Source of the DNA: Thamnaconus septentrionalis
Taxonomy: Eukaryota > Chordata > Actinopteri > Tetraodontiformes > Monacanthidae
Direction of reading: 5' to 3'
Assembly (NCBI GenBank): GCA_009823395.1
Contig: CM020519.1
Coordinates: 13,301,501-13,365,500, forward strand
Length of the DNA stretch: 64,000 nt
Shown here piece by piece: positions 25,481-37,735 of this stretch. Numbering within the stretch: the stretch's first letter is position 1; every line of letters starts with the position of its first letter. Position numbers and translations under genes: made by a program. Below the pieces are notes generated by a model. It had not been told where the DNA came from and made no database searches. It worked only from the letters and a program-made list of their open reading frames with translations.

Positions 25481-26940
25481 GTAAAATTACCCACACACTC
25501 ACCTGCCAGTTCAAGGCAACAGCAATCTGTTCATAAGCCCCAAAATAAGTCTCAACTTTGATTCGCGGAACACTGGGACTAGCGAAATGTGTTAACTCAC
25601 ATCAAATGTCGTTGGGAGGCGCGGAGACATTTTGCGCAGTGGACGCAAGACTTGTGCCGTGTTCCGCCGGAGCTCTAATTGGCGTACTTCAAGAGCCTCT
25701 CTCTCAATGTCCGGTTTCTTGAGCTCCAGTTCCCTTCTTAGCTAAAACTCCCTCTCTGCCCTTTTCACTTCCTGCTCCAGACAGAGGCTAGCTAAACACA
25801 GCTTCAACCGCGCATCTAGCCTAGAACCTGGGGATGTTTCTGGAGAGACAGGAATCGAAGCGGGGTAGTGTTAGCGGATTCTTTTCCTCAGACTTTGGAG
25901 GGGTCACATTAGCATGAATCCAGAGAGCGCAGCAGAGAGAGTTCCTTCTTCCTTTTTCTTAATACCTGTTCATACACACACAGTAGGCACACAGAATGGT
26001 TCTTGCATGTATTATGTAAAGAGTTCCCATGGCCATTAGGAAGCCGGTAACGCTTATATAATGGGCCCTCATTTCCTCTGTTAATTGTAATTTTTCTGTC
26101 TCTCTCATCTATCTTTTATCTCTATTCTCTGCCACTCTCCACTCCGCCCCCCTCTCAAGCACAATGATCCCAACCAGGTGATCCCACTTTGTAGTTTGGA
26201 GCCCTTGGTCTAACCCCACCCTTGGGTGCTCTTTATCATCCGAAGGTTATCGCATTCTTTTTTTTCTATGATGGCATGTTTACAAGTGAGATGCACCAGG
26301 TAATTAACGGTGCCATGAAAGGCATATAAGAACTTGACATGTTAATGTTGGTAAAATAAACATAAGCCTGAACACATCAAACAGGTAGAGTGGTACAGTA
26401 GTACAGCCACAGTAGAGTTTGCAGTACGACTACATTTACCTTTTGTAAATGTTGACATCTCTCTTTGCCATAGATCTCTATCTCCATACCTGTATTGTTG
26501 TTTTTTTTTGGTTTGTTTTTTTAATCCCAGCCCGTGAAAGCAGATGGCCGCACTGAAAGCCCTTCTAAATGCCTCTCTGGCCACCATATCTCCAAAAGGG
26601 CATTTTGGTATTTACTGTTCCATCAAAAAAAGGAACTGGATAAAATAAAATGTAAAATTTTTACCAATTTTTTGTTTGGTTGGGTTTTTCCGGTGGCAGT
26701 GGTAGCTGGCAGATCCGTGACTTTATGGATGGAATGTTGACAAGAGATTCCTCCATTTGGAAGGGACAGAATTCCTGTTCAGGTTAAATTCCTGTTTTGT
26801 CCAGAGTGTCACGGAAGAACCTACTGGTAGGATTCGGTAATCCAGAGCTATTAAAAACTGCATGAGAAACACCAACATGCAGTGGAAGTCCATTTGTTTT
26901 GCACTGTCAGTCTGCTCACAACCAATTCCTCTTGTTTCCC
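25481..26940. other. Intergenic, no gene seen
   Basis: The first part may be further decayed retroelement. The rest up to the intronless gene is AT-rich with T-runs at about 26500-26522. On the minus strand those runs read as ATTAAA followed by A-rich sequence, some 400 nt past the stop of the gene. Confidence 0.4.
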
Positions 26941-27429
26941 TTATGAGCCTTTTCTATTTTTCCCCGAGACGTAGGCCTGGTATGGTTTCCTTTGTAGACT
27001 GTATTTCTCCGTGCCGGCCTCCATTTTCCCAGGATCAACATGAAGATTTTTCCTTCTCTTATGTCTGCCGTTTTTCTCCGAGGTGAGAGTTCCTTGCTTG
27101 TTCTCCTTAATCAGCCTCTCCAGCTCTTTCTTGGTTTCTTTTTCTTTGTAGAAACACCATTCCTTCAGGGCTATCTGTGTCTTCATGTTCCTCTCTGCCC
27201 TCTTCAGCTCCTGCTGCAGACCCATTATTGTGTTCCTCTGGACTTCAGAGAGGGCCTTCTCTTGATGCAACAGGCCCTTCAGTTTATTGACCTGCAGTTG
27301 GAGTTCGTGGCACCGCAACAGCAGGTTCTGTTGTGAAGCAGCGGCGGTGGATCTCGGTTTGGAGGTTCTCTGGTGACTTCTTGGGGAGTTTGCTGGCTGC
27401 ATTTTCTTGACTTGATAATTACTCTCCAT
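26941..27429 (-). CDS. Intronless coiled-coil, basic-rich protein (unrecognised family, copy 2)
   Basis: This is an open frame with two possible ATG starts: 27427-27429 (162 residues, G at -3 and +4) and 27400-27402 (153 residues). The second lines up exactly with the ATG of the paralog at 6031 and shares its context AAGAAAATGCAG. From that Met the two proteins align without gaps for about 113 residues, through HELQLQV, VQRNTIMGLQQELK, TQIALKE, ETKKELERLIKEN and NGRHKRRKN. By hand count they share about 46 % identity over the central 93 positions. The C-terminus is shorter and unlike that of copy 1, which is about 75 residues longer. No intron is needed. It lies 2.8 kb beyond the ext1 stop in opposite orientation. 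Keeping an open frame at this divergence suggests selection, but a recently silenced copy cannot be excluded. Function unknown. Confidence 0.7.
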   Translation of the reverse strand: MESNYQVKKMQPANSPRSHQRTSKPRSTAAASQQNLLLRCHELQLQVNKLKGLLHQEKALSEVQRNTIMGLQQELKRAERNMKTQIALKEWCFYKEKETKKELERLIKENKQGTLTSEKNGRHKRRKNLHVDPGKMEAGTEKYSLQRKPYQAYVSGKNRKGS

Positions 27430-29699
27430 AACTTTTGGTTCCAAAAATGAGCTTCTCCACAATTATGCATGAGGCACTTTTAAACTGGTTAATTTCACAG
27501 TTGGTCTCTGCCAAAATCTGTTGAAATGCTCTTTTATAGTGGTTGCTTGCTTTGATGTTTCTTTAAAAGGCAAAATTCCATTCAATTTCATGTTGAGCTC
27601 CAATCCGATCCAAGTTTTTATTTCTATGTTAAAACCAAGGCTCTTTGTGAGTCATTTCCACCAGTTTGTGACAGAAAAAAAAAAGTGTGCTGACAAGGAC
27701 AATGCCAGCATTTGTAGTGGTGGTGGCTAATGGAAAATCACTCGACGGACCAGCTGACAGCTGTCAGGAGCAAACAAAGGATTGGAAAGGAAGAGATTGG
27801 CTTTAGTGATAATAAATGTCTGTTTACTTGAGGTATGCTACTAATCCTTATTCACAAATTTCAGTTTAACCAGGAAATGTGTTCGATCGGCTGTCCATAT
27901 GGACCTACAAATGCGTGAAAGTAAAAGCTCAATACTGGTTCAGTATTTCCACAGTGGTCAACGCCGAAAGTCCAGAAGGATTTGAAAATCCATGCCACGG
28001 TGACCACTTTTTGGACAGGCACTAGCGTCTTGGCGGACACGTCGAATAGTGACAGATGGTGTATCTTAACAAACTGCATAACAGCAAGCAGCAGTCAAAG
28101 TCCATTAAGTCTGAAAGATATCTGACAAAATTAATTTCACATCCACTTGAATCTTATAGTAAAGGAGAAAATGTGACAGGGTGATACTTGTTGTGATTAT
28201 CAGTTCCTTTGATTTGAGGCGCCAACACTCAAGGTCACTGTACAAAAGCATTAAAAAAAAACAACCTTTCAGCCATTAGAATTAGACACCGACATAATCA
28301 CGCTGTCCGTATCCTATTTAATTCCTCACTACCTCATAAAACTGTTTCTTATGATAACACCCTTTACATTTGATGAAATATTATAATAACAAAATGTTGC
28401 ATCAATTTAGGAAGCCAGAAATCCACCATTTCCGATTTTCCATATCTAGATTTGTTGCAGTCGGACAAAGAACCAGGGCTACTAGTTGGTTTTTTGGAAG
28501 CGACAATGGCTCTCATTTTAGTTTGCTTTATGGAGTTACTCTTCTACTGTTCTACTTTTGGTCTTGTGATGCATTAATATGCATATGAGTGAAATGCGTT
28601 TATGTGCGTGGGTTTGTGTGCTTGTGCACGCAGCATGCATGTGTAAGAAAAGAGGGATTGTGACAAATGTTATTCTACAGTTTTCAGCGCTCTTCCTTGA
28701 GACCTCTGATAATACCTCTTGATTAGTCAAGCCCTTTATATTGTGATCAAGTCTTCTTTTTTTTCAGAAAGCAAAATGTTTACAGAGTAGTTCAAAACTT
28801 TTCACCCAGCTGTAGCTTTTCACAGAGAAACATTCAGGTTCAAGACTGACATTTCGTCCCACCCAGACCAGGAAAGTCTTTCACGATTGGTGATTCATTG
28901 AGTCTCAGACATTCGCACCTCAGAATACTTCTTATTATTATTAATCCCTGTTGCTGTTGTTGTGTTTTTTGTTCTTGGATGATCCACAAGTGCCTAGGTT
29001 CTAAGTGTGCTGCGCGGAATGACTCTTCGTTGCATTACTCCGTAATTTCTCGTGTAAATGACTGTCTTCAGCTTGTCAGAAAACAATTGTGACTTCTGTT
29101 TTGAGTCCAGAATCAAATGACGTGTATTCAGCAGCAGAGAAAAAAACTTTTGTTTCAATCTTCTCAGGGTGGAACTCGGGAGCTCTCCTCTCTGAAGGAG
29201 CACGCTGGAGAGAAACCTTGTCTCGACTTTGATCAATAAGAGGTCAGCCGGTCGTTGGACGTGATGATCCAAGGCTTCCTGTAGGAGGAAAAAAAAACAT
29301 GCCGCTTTACTTCGCCTCACTTGTGTACAGTGGACAGGGAGCATCAATCCTTGTTGAATCTGTTCTCACCGGTGAAGCGCAACTAAAAACAAGAAAATAC
29401 AGTTGACGGCAAAAAAAGAAGGAAAGGAGTAAAAAAAAACGAAAGAGTGAGGGACATCTTTCTAAAGGTGCGTTACGTTTGGAGGAGACGGAATATTTTT
29501 TTTTTTACAAGTAATCAAAGATTACGGCTTATGCGCCTCACGCCTTTCAATGAAAACACCGGCAGATCGCAATTGTGTTTGTCGTAATTTCAGAAATATC
29601 GCTTTTGTTTGTTTGTTAATGGAAACGCAGCTACTGTGGCAGAAAACGAGAGAACGCAGGCAAATTAAAACATTAATACGTTTTATTCGTATAGTTTCA

Positions 29700-29767
29700 A
29701 ATTCGGCGGGCCAGATTTAAAAGTTCAACGGGCCGCATATGGCCCCCGGCCATAGTTTGCCTGACCT
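29700..29767. mobile_element. hAT-like repeat end fragment
   Basis: GGGCCAGATTTAAAAGTTCA and the following GGGCCGCATATGGCCCCCGG match the right end of the repeat at 20444-20817. Confidence 0.5.
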
Positions 29768-30557
29768 ACAGTATTTGGTCAGTTTTTCTGCCTATTGCGA
29801 GCATTTCTTTATTCGTTCAATCACATCCTGGGGTCTCATTTGCTCCATTCCTGTTCCCACCTTTCCTGCACTCTGCGTCACATGGGCTGCTGAAGCCCAT
29901 CCCAGCTGTCTTTATGCGAAAGCGGGATTACGCCCTGGGCAAGTCGTATTCGAAAGACAAGCAATTTCCCAATTTCCGGTTCCGTTTCCCAATTCGCCTC
30001 ACGTGCGTGTTTTCCGACATGTGAGAGGAAGCCGGAGAACCCGCAACTTACACAAAGTATTTTCAATTCTAACCAAGTTGATTTACTCTTCGTGTCATGT
30101 CTGTGCGACATCACCGTACGCTTGCATCTTCGGGAAAGTTAGACGATGGTTTGGAATTCAGCGAAAAGTCGGCCAATGGCGTCAAGCGGAAAGAAAAAGT
30201 AAAGGAAAAAACAGGAAATTGTGACTCGCCATTGGTCTCGCAGACCCATCGCATTGACGTCTCGGCACAGATGGAGGCGGGGGGGGGCTCCGTACATCCA
30301 CCTCATCTCTCCATCAGTCTGTTTGACTCAATCAGCCCTGACAGCCGGCATCCCCCTCTCCTTTCATCTCCCGCATCCCCTCCTCTTATTCCTTTATTAT
30401 TTATTTATTTATCTTGGGCGGCCATCTCATTCGTTACGGCTGCATTAGGCGAGGCCGCCTCGGTAGATAAACCAAAGAATGAAGGAATGAATACAGCTAC
30501 AATGCATAATAAATAAATCGAAAGCCAAACGAGTTTTGGGTAATTATTCCGTTTTCA

Positions 30558-30561
<4 letters not shown>

Positions 30562-30589
<28 letters not shown>
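30562..30589. repeat. (GA)n microsatellite
   Basis: An uninterrupted GA run of about 28 nt. Confidence 0.95.
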
Positions 30590-30730
30590 CGCCTATTGAT
30601 TTGCCGTGACCCCCGAAGAGTTCCCAAGGTCACGGGATGGGAAATTGATCGGCGGCGGGGAACGATGGGGGAGAGGAATGAACTCGCAAATATTCAAATA
30701 TTCCCCCCCCCTCCCCCTCCATCCCCCACC

Positions 30731-30768
30731 TTCTCTCTCTCTCTCTCTCACTCTCTCTCTCTCTCTCT
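30731..30768. repeat. (TC)n microsatellite
   Basis: A TC run broken once by CA, about 150 bp from a GA run on the same strand, so the two could pair. Confidence 0.9.
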
Positions 30769-30840
30769 GCATTGCCTCTCTAAAATATGCGTGACCAAAT
30801 GGACTTATAATTGGAAGTTAGGGGGCCCGGAGATACCCCG

Positions 30841-30870
30841 CCCCTCCTCCTCCTCCTCCTCCTCCTCCTC
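30841..30870. repeat. (CTC)n microsatellite
   Basis: About nine CTC/TCC triplets. Confidence 0.9.
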
Positions 30871-32539
30871 CCACCCACCACCGACTCGTCTGGATATTAG
30901 TTCTGCCGAGTTACAGGGCTGATATGAGCCCTCGGGGGAGAGATGGAGGAAAGAAAGTCATTTGGAGGGAGGATGTTGCCCAGACTTGTGCGGGGGATTC
31001 CACATTCTCCATTGTTTTGGGATATATTCCCCCCCCCCCTCTCTTCACAGCCGAACACGCAGTCACTCGCCGTGCCCCCCACTTTTCCTCCAGCCTTTTT
31101 TTTTTCTCATTACGGCCTGTCCCCTCACACTTGTCATATTGGTCGGTCACCTGTGATGATGTCCTGCGGTTCTGGGGCATTTCTCTCTCGCGCTCTCTGC
31201 TTGCGCGCGCTAGTGTGTTAGGTAGTTTCAGCGCGCTGCGGGGGGATTGTTCTCCAGAGTCCTGGCGGGTGTCGCCGGTCCCCCATTGTTTGCGATAGAT
31301 AGCGTGTGTGTGTGTGTGTGGCTGGACGTAGGGAGCCGTGTTATAAAGGGGGAAGAAAGTTGTGAAACAGCGGAAAGGGTAAGAATTATCCCAGATAGAT
31401 GTCAGGCCGTTTCCTCATCTCAGGTCTAAGGATTGGGTTGTTTTTTTTTATGCAAGTCTGCAAAAGTTAATTGTCTGGATAGTGTCCGACCTGACCCGGT
31501 TGCTTTCGTTTGATGCACTGGACACCACTTAAATTAAATCATGGAGATTAAGAGAAGTAACAGGAAAGGTGGAAAAAAAGTGAATATTTCAAAACTAGAG
31601 GAAAAACAATCAAAATGCAAAAGAAGTCTTGGCTTGGCTGTTCTTTGTTGTGCTCTTGGTTATTTTTCCCAGTGGTTTAGGCTTTGGAAAAGTTCTAGAA
31701 TACAATTACCCACCTAGAAGGGGGAAAATAGTTGCCCCGTGTCATACAGTAAGCAATGGTAAGCAATGATCGTATAAGGTGGCAAAAATAGTGCCATGTG
31801 TGAGAGCCTTCACACGCATGTTGTTGAACTTGACAATAAAGACACACACTGACTTGCTTAATGTTCTCTTTAACTTCCTCATCCGACTCTGGCATGATTG
31901 TCTGTTTTTTATTTTCTTTGTGCCAAACCTTGAAAAACAGGACTCAAAGGAATTATTTGTGCAGGGGATACTATGGAAAGACAAACAGCAGCGCTAGATC
32001 GTCACACCTCGGTAATGAAATTTTACAATCGAGCACGTGAAGATGGCGCTTTACTTTTATGGCAGTAATGTGCAGTGAACTGAAACTGATGCGTATCCAA
32101 ATGCCGCACAAAAGAAGTCGGAGCAGAACAAAATGAAGATGTATAGAAGGGAATTATCTCCCCTGAGAGGTGTCGTCTGCCATTTGCTCGCCTCTTCGTC
32201 TTTGGAGGCGGAGGAATAGACTAAATCTGGGTCCACTCACTCGAGGGCCGCGGTGCAACTCGCACATCAAATCAATTGTGAGTTGTTGTCGGATTGTGAT
32301 GCGATTATTCAAAAGGAGGAAGGTCAGAATAGCTGCGAGAAGGGCACTTGGAAATGTCATTCGTGAAAATGTTTCACTGTCAAAAGTGTTATGGTTGCTG
32401 GATTGATTACAAAATAAACATGATTATATGTTGCATTATATTATAGTGGGTCTCCAGGTATACTTAAAATAATTATGATTTAGAATTAATTACAAAATCA
32501 ATTTCATGGGGCTGTGTGAGGTTTAACTCCTTTTAACGG

Positions 32540-32785
32540 CACTCATTTTTTTAACGCACGATTAACGCCTGGTTTACACCGGAGAGTATCTGGGCAGCAT
32601 AAGGAATTATTATTGTCCTCTCCAATTTTTCCAAGAGTATAAGAAACACAATAATATCTTGTAAAAGTTACATACAGAGCAGGGTAAAAAAAAAATTGCA
32701 ATAAATTTGCAATTGATCGTGAGTTAACTCAGGACACTGGGATTAATCGCGATTAAAATAACTAAATCGACTGACAGCCCTAACG
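32540..32785. mobile_element. Possible MITE with TTAACGC/GCGATTAA motifs
   Basis: The left part (TTAACGCACGATTAACGC) and the right part (GGGATTAATCGCGATTAAAA, ending GACAGCCCTAA) look like a common fish hAT-type non-autonomous repeat. Exact ends and target duplication were not resolved. Confidence 0.45.
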
Positions 32786-33410
32786 CATGATAGGTTTGCA
32801 CTGGGAAAGTCTGCCCCCACTAATAAAACCAAGTATGTTTCTTTTTGCGTCTCTCAAGATCAGTTTAAAGCTGTGGCAGTTTCGTTAACAACTACAATAT
32901 GTTGCAAATATAGATCAGATTCCTGAAGTCATTTAACCAAATTCCTTAATTTCGTTCCATACACATTTCCCACAATGCTGTGATCTGTGCTCTCACTGAT
33001 CTTGTGGTGACAAGCAGTGATGCAAACGTCATAGCATATGACATTTCCCAAACTAGGCATACTAATATTGTATTAATATGTTAGAAAACAGTTGTGATGA
33101 AAATCCACTAGAAAAGTGCAGCCTATTGGCACAATTTCCTAAAAAAAGAGCAGAGTAATTAACCTCTATTTTTTAGCAATTAAAAACCAAATTTTGAACA
33201 ATCCATTTGTTCACTGACATCTAATAAAACGCCTTTTTCACCGCTGTGATTGCTGCAATGGTCAAACACCAAAGTGGACGGTGCTGCACACACACTCCCC
33301 AGTGGGCAAAGTGTCAGGAAATGAGATCTGGATCGGGTTGAAGAGGAAGTGGAATTCTAAAATAAGAAAAACAAATCAACACCACTGAAACAATCAGTGC
33401 CCTTGCTCTT

Positions 33411-33440
33411 GTGTGTGTGTGTGTGTGTGTGTGCGTGTGT
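33411..33440. repeat. (GT)n microsatellite
   Basis: A GT run continuing as imperfect GTGC/GTGT to about 33470. Confidence 0.9.
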
Positions 33441-34673
33441 ACACGAAAGTGTGTGTGTGCGCATGTGTATGCGACAAAACGTGTAAATGAAATGATCTGC
33501 ACACTTTGTAATTGTCTTCCAACCAGCAGTGCTGCCATTGTCAAATGAGAGGGTGAGGGAGAGGAGGTCTGCACAGGCAAAACAAGGACAAGTTTGGGCG
33601 GACAAAGACGTGTACTTTTGTAGCAATTCATTATTATTAATTTGGGTGAAAACTTTTCAATCAGTAAGATGAGATAAGGCGTAAGAGTCAGCTAATTCAC
33701 CCTGGTGATGCAAAAAATAAAAATGTTGTTCGCAATTTGCAACTTTGAATTCCATCTTTCTAAAAACGGTTCATGAACTGCACTTCACTGTGCTTTAGAG
33801 TTGCCTCACCATTCACACACTGCTGCCAAGAAAGTTACTGACGCCATTTAGGATCTGTCCCAAAGACACTTTGACATGTGGACAGTCAAAGATGGGATTC
33901 AAACCCCCGACCATTCGCTCAAAGGACAACTTGCTCTACCAACTTAGCCACAGCTGCTCAAAATCATTTCAAAGTAACTCAAACTTCACAAACTGATGTT
34001 AATGGGGTTGTCTAATTTTAACAGAACAATACAGAAGATTCCAGAATGAGCCTCTATTGTGTTGGAAGTTGTTTCTGGAACTTTCCAACCGCGCACTGAT
34101 GTCACGGCAGGAAAAATGGCCGCACGTTTTTTTTTTTGCAGATATGACGCTGGCAGGACCCAGAATTGCTCAAGGGACAATTCTGAACAGTTTTGTAACT
34201 CCAGATGATGGCTGTGGGTTTCCTAGGCTGAAACATCACACAAAGAACAGATCTACGAAATGTCGAAACAATGACTGCTGTCTCGTCTTCACAGCCCGAC
34301 TTGTCATTGTGGGCTCCGTGTGGAGGCGGTGCTTTGTGCTCCTGCCACTGACTTGATACGGAGGGACGTAATTCGATTCTAAGTTTAGTTTACTGCTGTT
34401 GGGCAACTGTTGCGTGAACTGCACTCTTACTTCTGCTGCCTTTTCTTGTTTGGGGCCTTTCTGAGAGTGCAACTAAATGTTTACTTGATGCTGCCACATT
34501 ACTATTCTAACATTGCAAATTCAGGCCACAAAAGTTCCTGGTGTCCTCTCCTATTCTAGCGACATGGAAGATCTGTAAATTCTTTCCAGCTCAGCATTCG
34601 TCCCTCGTCCATCAAACCTAGCGAAGCCAACCAAGGAAAATCACAGTTAATCCAGACCCTTGAATATTTAAAA

Positions 34674-34780
34674 GTTAAGTGTGTAATACTTGGAAACAGC
34701 GACTTCAAGGGGTTACATTTTAGATTGCAGCAACTTTCTCCCCCTCCTGACTTTGCCAGTGAGCTACAGCGGCCTGCGTT
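34674..34780 (+). repeat. Dispersed repeat of about 125 bp, copy B
   Basis: Shares TTAAGTGTGTAATA, AACAGCGACTTCAAGG, ACATTTTAGATTGCAG, CTCCCCCTCCTGA and TTGCCAGTGAGCTAC with copies A, C and D. About ten bases are missing after the first block. Confidence 0.7.
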
Positions 34781-37554
34781 TTTTTTTTTTTTTTCTTTAC
34801 AGTGAATGAAATAAAGTAAATTCCTTAATACAAGTTACCTTTGGCCTCTACAATTACAAGAGCTGCTCAAATTGGTGACCATTGGGTTCCAGACATTTAC
34901 GTAGTGAACTGTTGTAGTGAATTACTGTTTGGGTAACGTTTTGCTACCTCAACACTTGTTTATGCTACAATAATGAGGGTAAACGCCACCTGTTGGAAAA
35001 ACATTGTACAACAGTACACAGTGTTGAGATAATTTGATCAAATTTTAAAAGATGTATCTGTATGTACAGAAATACTGATATAAATTAAATAAGTGAAAGT
35101 TTTTCTTTTCCCGATGTGTGTATACATTGTTTTGGTTGACTGCATTTTCGTTCTTTCAATCTTCTGGATGAATTAGCATTTATGCTGCCAAATCTGGCTT
35201 TGACACTTTTGTCATTTTTTTTTATTTTTTTTTACAATTTTACACCAGACCTTCTCTAGAAGACCCATTTGTTTTGTTATTTCTTTGCTCATCCTTCCTG
35301 TAATGGTCCCAAAACCAAAGGCGCAGCAAAAGGTAAAAAAAAAAAAATGAAGTGATAAAAAGAGACAAAGGGAAACAGCCTTACCCTTTCAACCTTTACA
35401 GACGCTTGTACCGTCGATTCCCCCTCTTCAGCTGTAGAGCGGTATGAGAGCTGCAACCCCAAAGGGAAGGTGACATTTACCTTTTTCTTTTTTTTTTTTT
35501 TTTCTCCCGTGGCCCACGAAAAAGCCCTTGACTTCTCAGTACATACACACACGCGGTGTACAAAATAGCTCCTGACAGTGCCACTGTTTCCATTAGGCGC
35601 TAAACTAGTGACAAAATGAATGTCAAAAAAAAAAAAGAAAAGAAAAGCAGACGGTGTTACAGAGAGCACCTGGGTGTGAAGATGAGACACAATTTTAGAT
35701 GAATGTTTCCCTGTCTGATGATATGAAATTAAATAAGAAATACAAGGATGGCTGCGGTGAAGAGGGTTGGGAAACACGCTGCGTTGCTTCCTGCAGGGGC
35801 TGGAATCCACCTGTAACCTGTCATCTCTCCACTGTTGGCTGCATTACCTTTTTGCGCTTTAGCCCCTGTGAAATGCTATCTTAACAAAACTCCTGTCAAG
35901 GTCATGGAAGCGAAAGAAAAAAATGCCTGTCTGCAATTGATGTTGTTTTTTAATGATGCTGTGAAGCCTTCATAGAATTAAGTAGACAAAAAGAAGTTGT
36001 ACATTTTAGTCAACCGTTATTTGCAGCTTTTCTTTCGTGTGTGTGTGGGTCAGTGTGTATCTATCTCTGCATTGTATAAGGTCAAGGTTGAGTGCAGCCT
36101 CCTTTGGTATTTTCCAATCAGGTTCATTGTGGCTATACTGTATAATCATATGATTTCTTATTATTAAACAATGTTTTGTTTTTTTTCAAATGTCATTACT
36201 TCCATCTTCGCCAGAAGTGTCACATGATGGCGTGAAGTGTCTTTTATCAGCCAATGTTGCGCACAAGGTATTGACACTGAAACATGTAATTTAGGAATAA
36301 AAAATGTTTTGTCTTATAAAAGAATGAAACATATGATTAAGTACCTTTGATTGTTATAATAGGGGAGACATGAGTTACTGTATAAGCCTCTCAGGCTCAG
36401 TGCCGTGTAACCTGTGGAATGATGTCCTTCATTAATGTTGGTTTGTATTGATTGATTTATTTTGCTTTTTCTGGGATGTTTCATCTAAATGAGCCTCATT
36501 TTGTGCGAAAATGTCAACAAAAAAAAAAAAATACTGTATACATCCTTTTTTGGGGGGGGGCTTGTATTGTGGCGCCAAGATTCAAATTTTAATTTCAAGT
36601 TTGAAAATTGTCTGATTTTCTGATGGCAAATTTGAACACTTGAAACTGGAAAAGAGTTGTTGAAATTTTTAAGAGAAACATTTTAGGGGGAAATAATTGA
36701 GTTCCATTAATTCAACGTGTAAATGTTGAGTGTTCAACATTAAGTGGCTTCCTTCGAAAGTCAAACCATCATCAGCAGAAAGGAAATACACTTCAAATGC
36801 AGATGACCTGAAATTCTCCGGTCTTCATGTTCCCTAATGAGCAAAATGAAATCCAGTTCCATTTGTTTCAACTGAGGTGTTCACAGGAAGTCTTATCCCC
36901 TCATTTTGTGCCGCTGTTTCAATTTCAGTGGTTACTCCCTGCACCACTGAGCTGGCACAGAAGGAAAGAAATGGCAGCGGGAGAATGACAGAAGCAGGAA
37001 AGTGACAGCGTCACTTCAGATCCACTATGACTTTCTGATTCTCTTTTTTTTTTGAAAGAATCCTTTTATTTCATTTCTTCAAGTGAACATTACGTTTGTG
37101 TTAACTCACTCGACGAAGAGGAAGTCAATTTATGCATAATATACTGTCATAATGTCTAATTCCATGAGACCAACAGCGACCAGTGAGTGAAATGTCTCCT
37201 GGTGTTTTAGACTGACAGTCACTCATGTCCTCTCAGATTTCCATACGTCTGTTCATTTCTTTACTCGAACCCAGTGGAAGCAAAATATCATCATGAGGCC
37301 AAGGCCTAAAGGACACTAATTCCGACATTGTCATTTTCTCACGTTCAATACAATGTAATTGACCAAATAACAAGTCTAACAAGAAAACCTTACCCTACTC
37401 AATAAACTGAATCGAGGCAGTTTTCTGTTCAGTGTGAACAATCAGTTTTTTGATTTGATTTGTATATGCATCCGTGCAATCTCATAATTCGAATCAACAC
37501 ATTCTCAGTCTCAGCTATGCTATCTGTGTCTGTCTCCTTTTTATCTTATTTTTA

Positions 37555-37735
37555 CCCCCACCGGTCAAAGCAGCTGGCTGCCCTCCAGATGTCCGGGTCT
37601 GCCTGAGGTTTTTCCTACTGGAGAGTTTTTCCCTGCCACTGTCGCTTAATGATTGCTCAGTTGGTTTCCTCGTACAAAGCACTTTGTGATGCCTCTGGTT
37701 GTGATTTAGCGCTCTGACAAGAAAAGCTGACTGAC
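37555..37735 (+). repeat. Teleost interspersed repeat 3' end (SINE/LINE tail type)
   Basis: The ordered blocks CTGAGGTTTTTCCTACTGG, GAGTTTTTCCCTGCCACTGT, GTACAAAGCACTTTGTGATG and TTGTGATTTAGCGCT match a repeat 3' region common in fish genomes. Truncated and diverged. Confidence 0.6.

Larger units (their letters stand above)
27463..33410. other. Gene-poor region
   Basis: No gene is supported. GC-rich blocks at 30240-30480 and 30900-31300 alternate with simple repeats. A hAT-like end (29700-29767) and a possible MITE (32540-32785) are present. The long open frames here are low-complexity. Confidence 0.45.

Noticed and set aside
27430..27462. Extension of the copy 2 protein upstream to 27462
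   Set aside because: The codon at 27460-27462 on the minus strand is TTG, not ATG, so the first usable start is 27427-27429.
29739..30224. Plus-strand open frame of 161 residues
   Set aside because: It starts inside a hAT-like repeat end and shows no recognisable motif.
35289..35810. Minus-strand open frame of 173 residues
   Set aside because: It is built around poly-T/poly-A runs giving F- and K-strings, with no domain, no homologous frame and no splice context.
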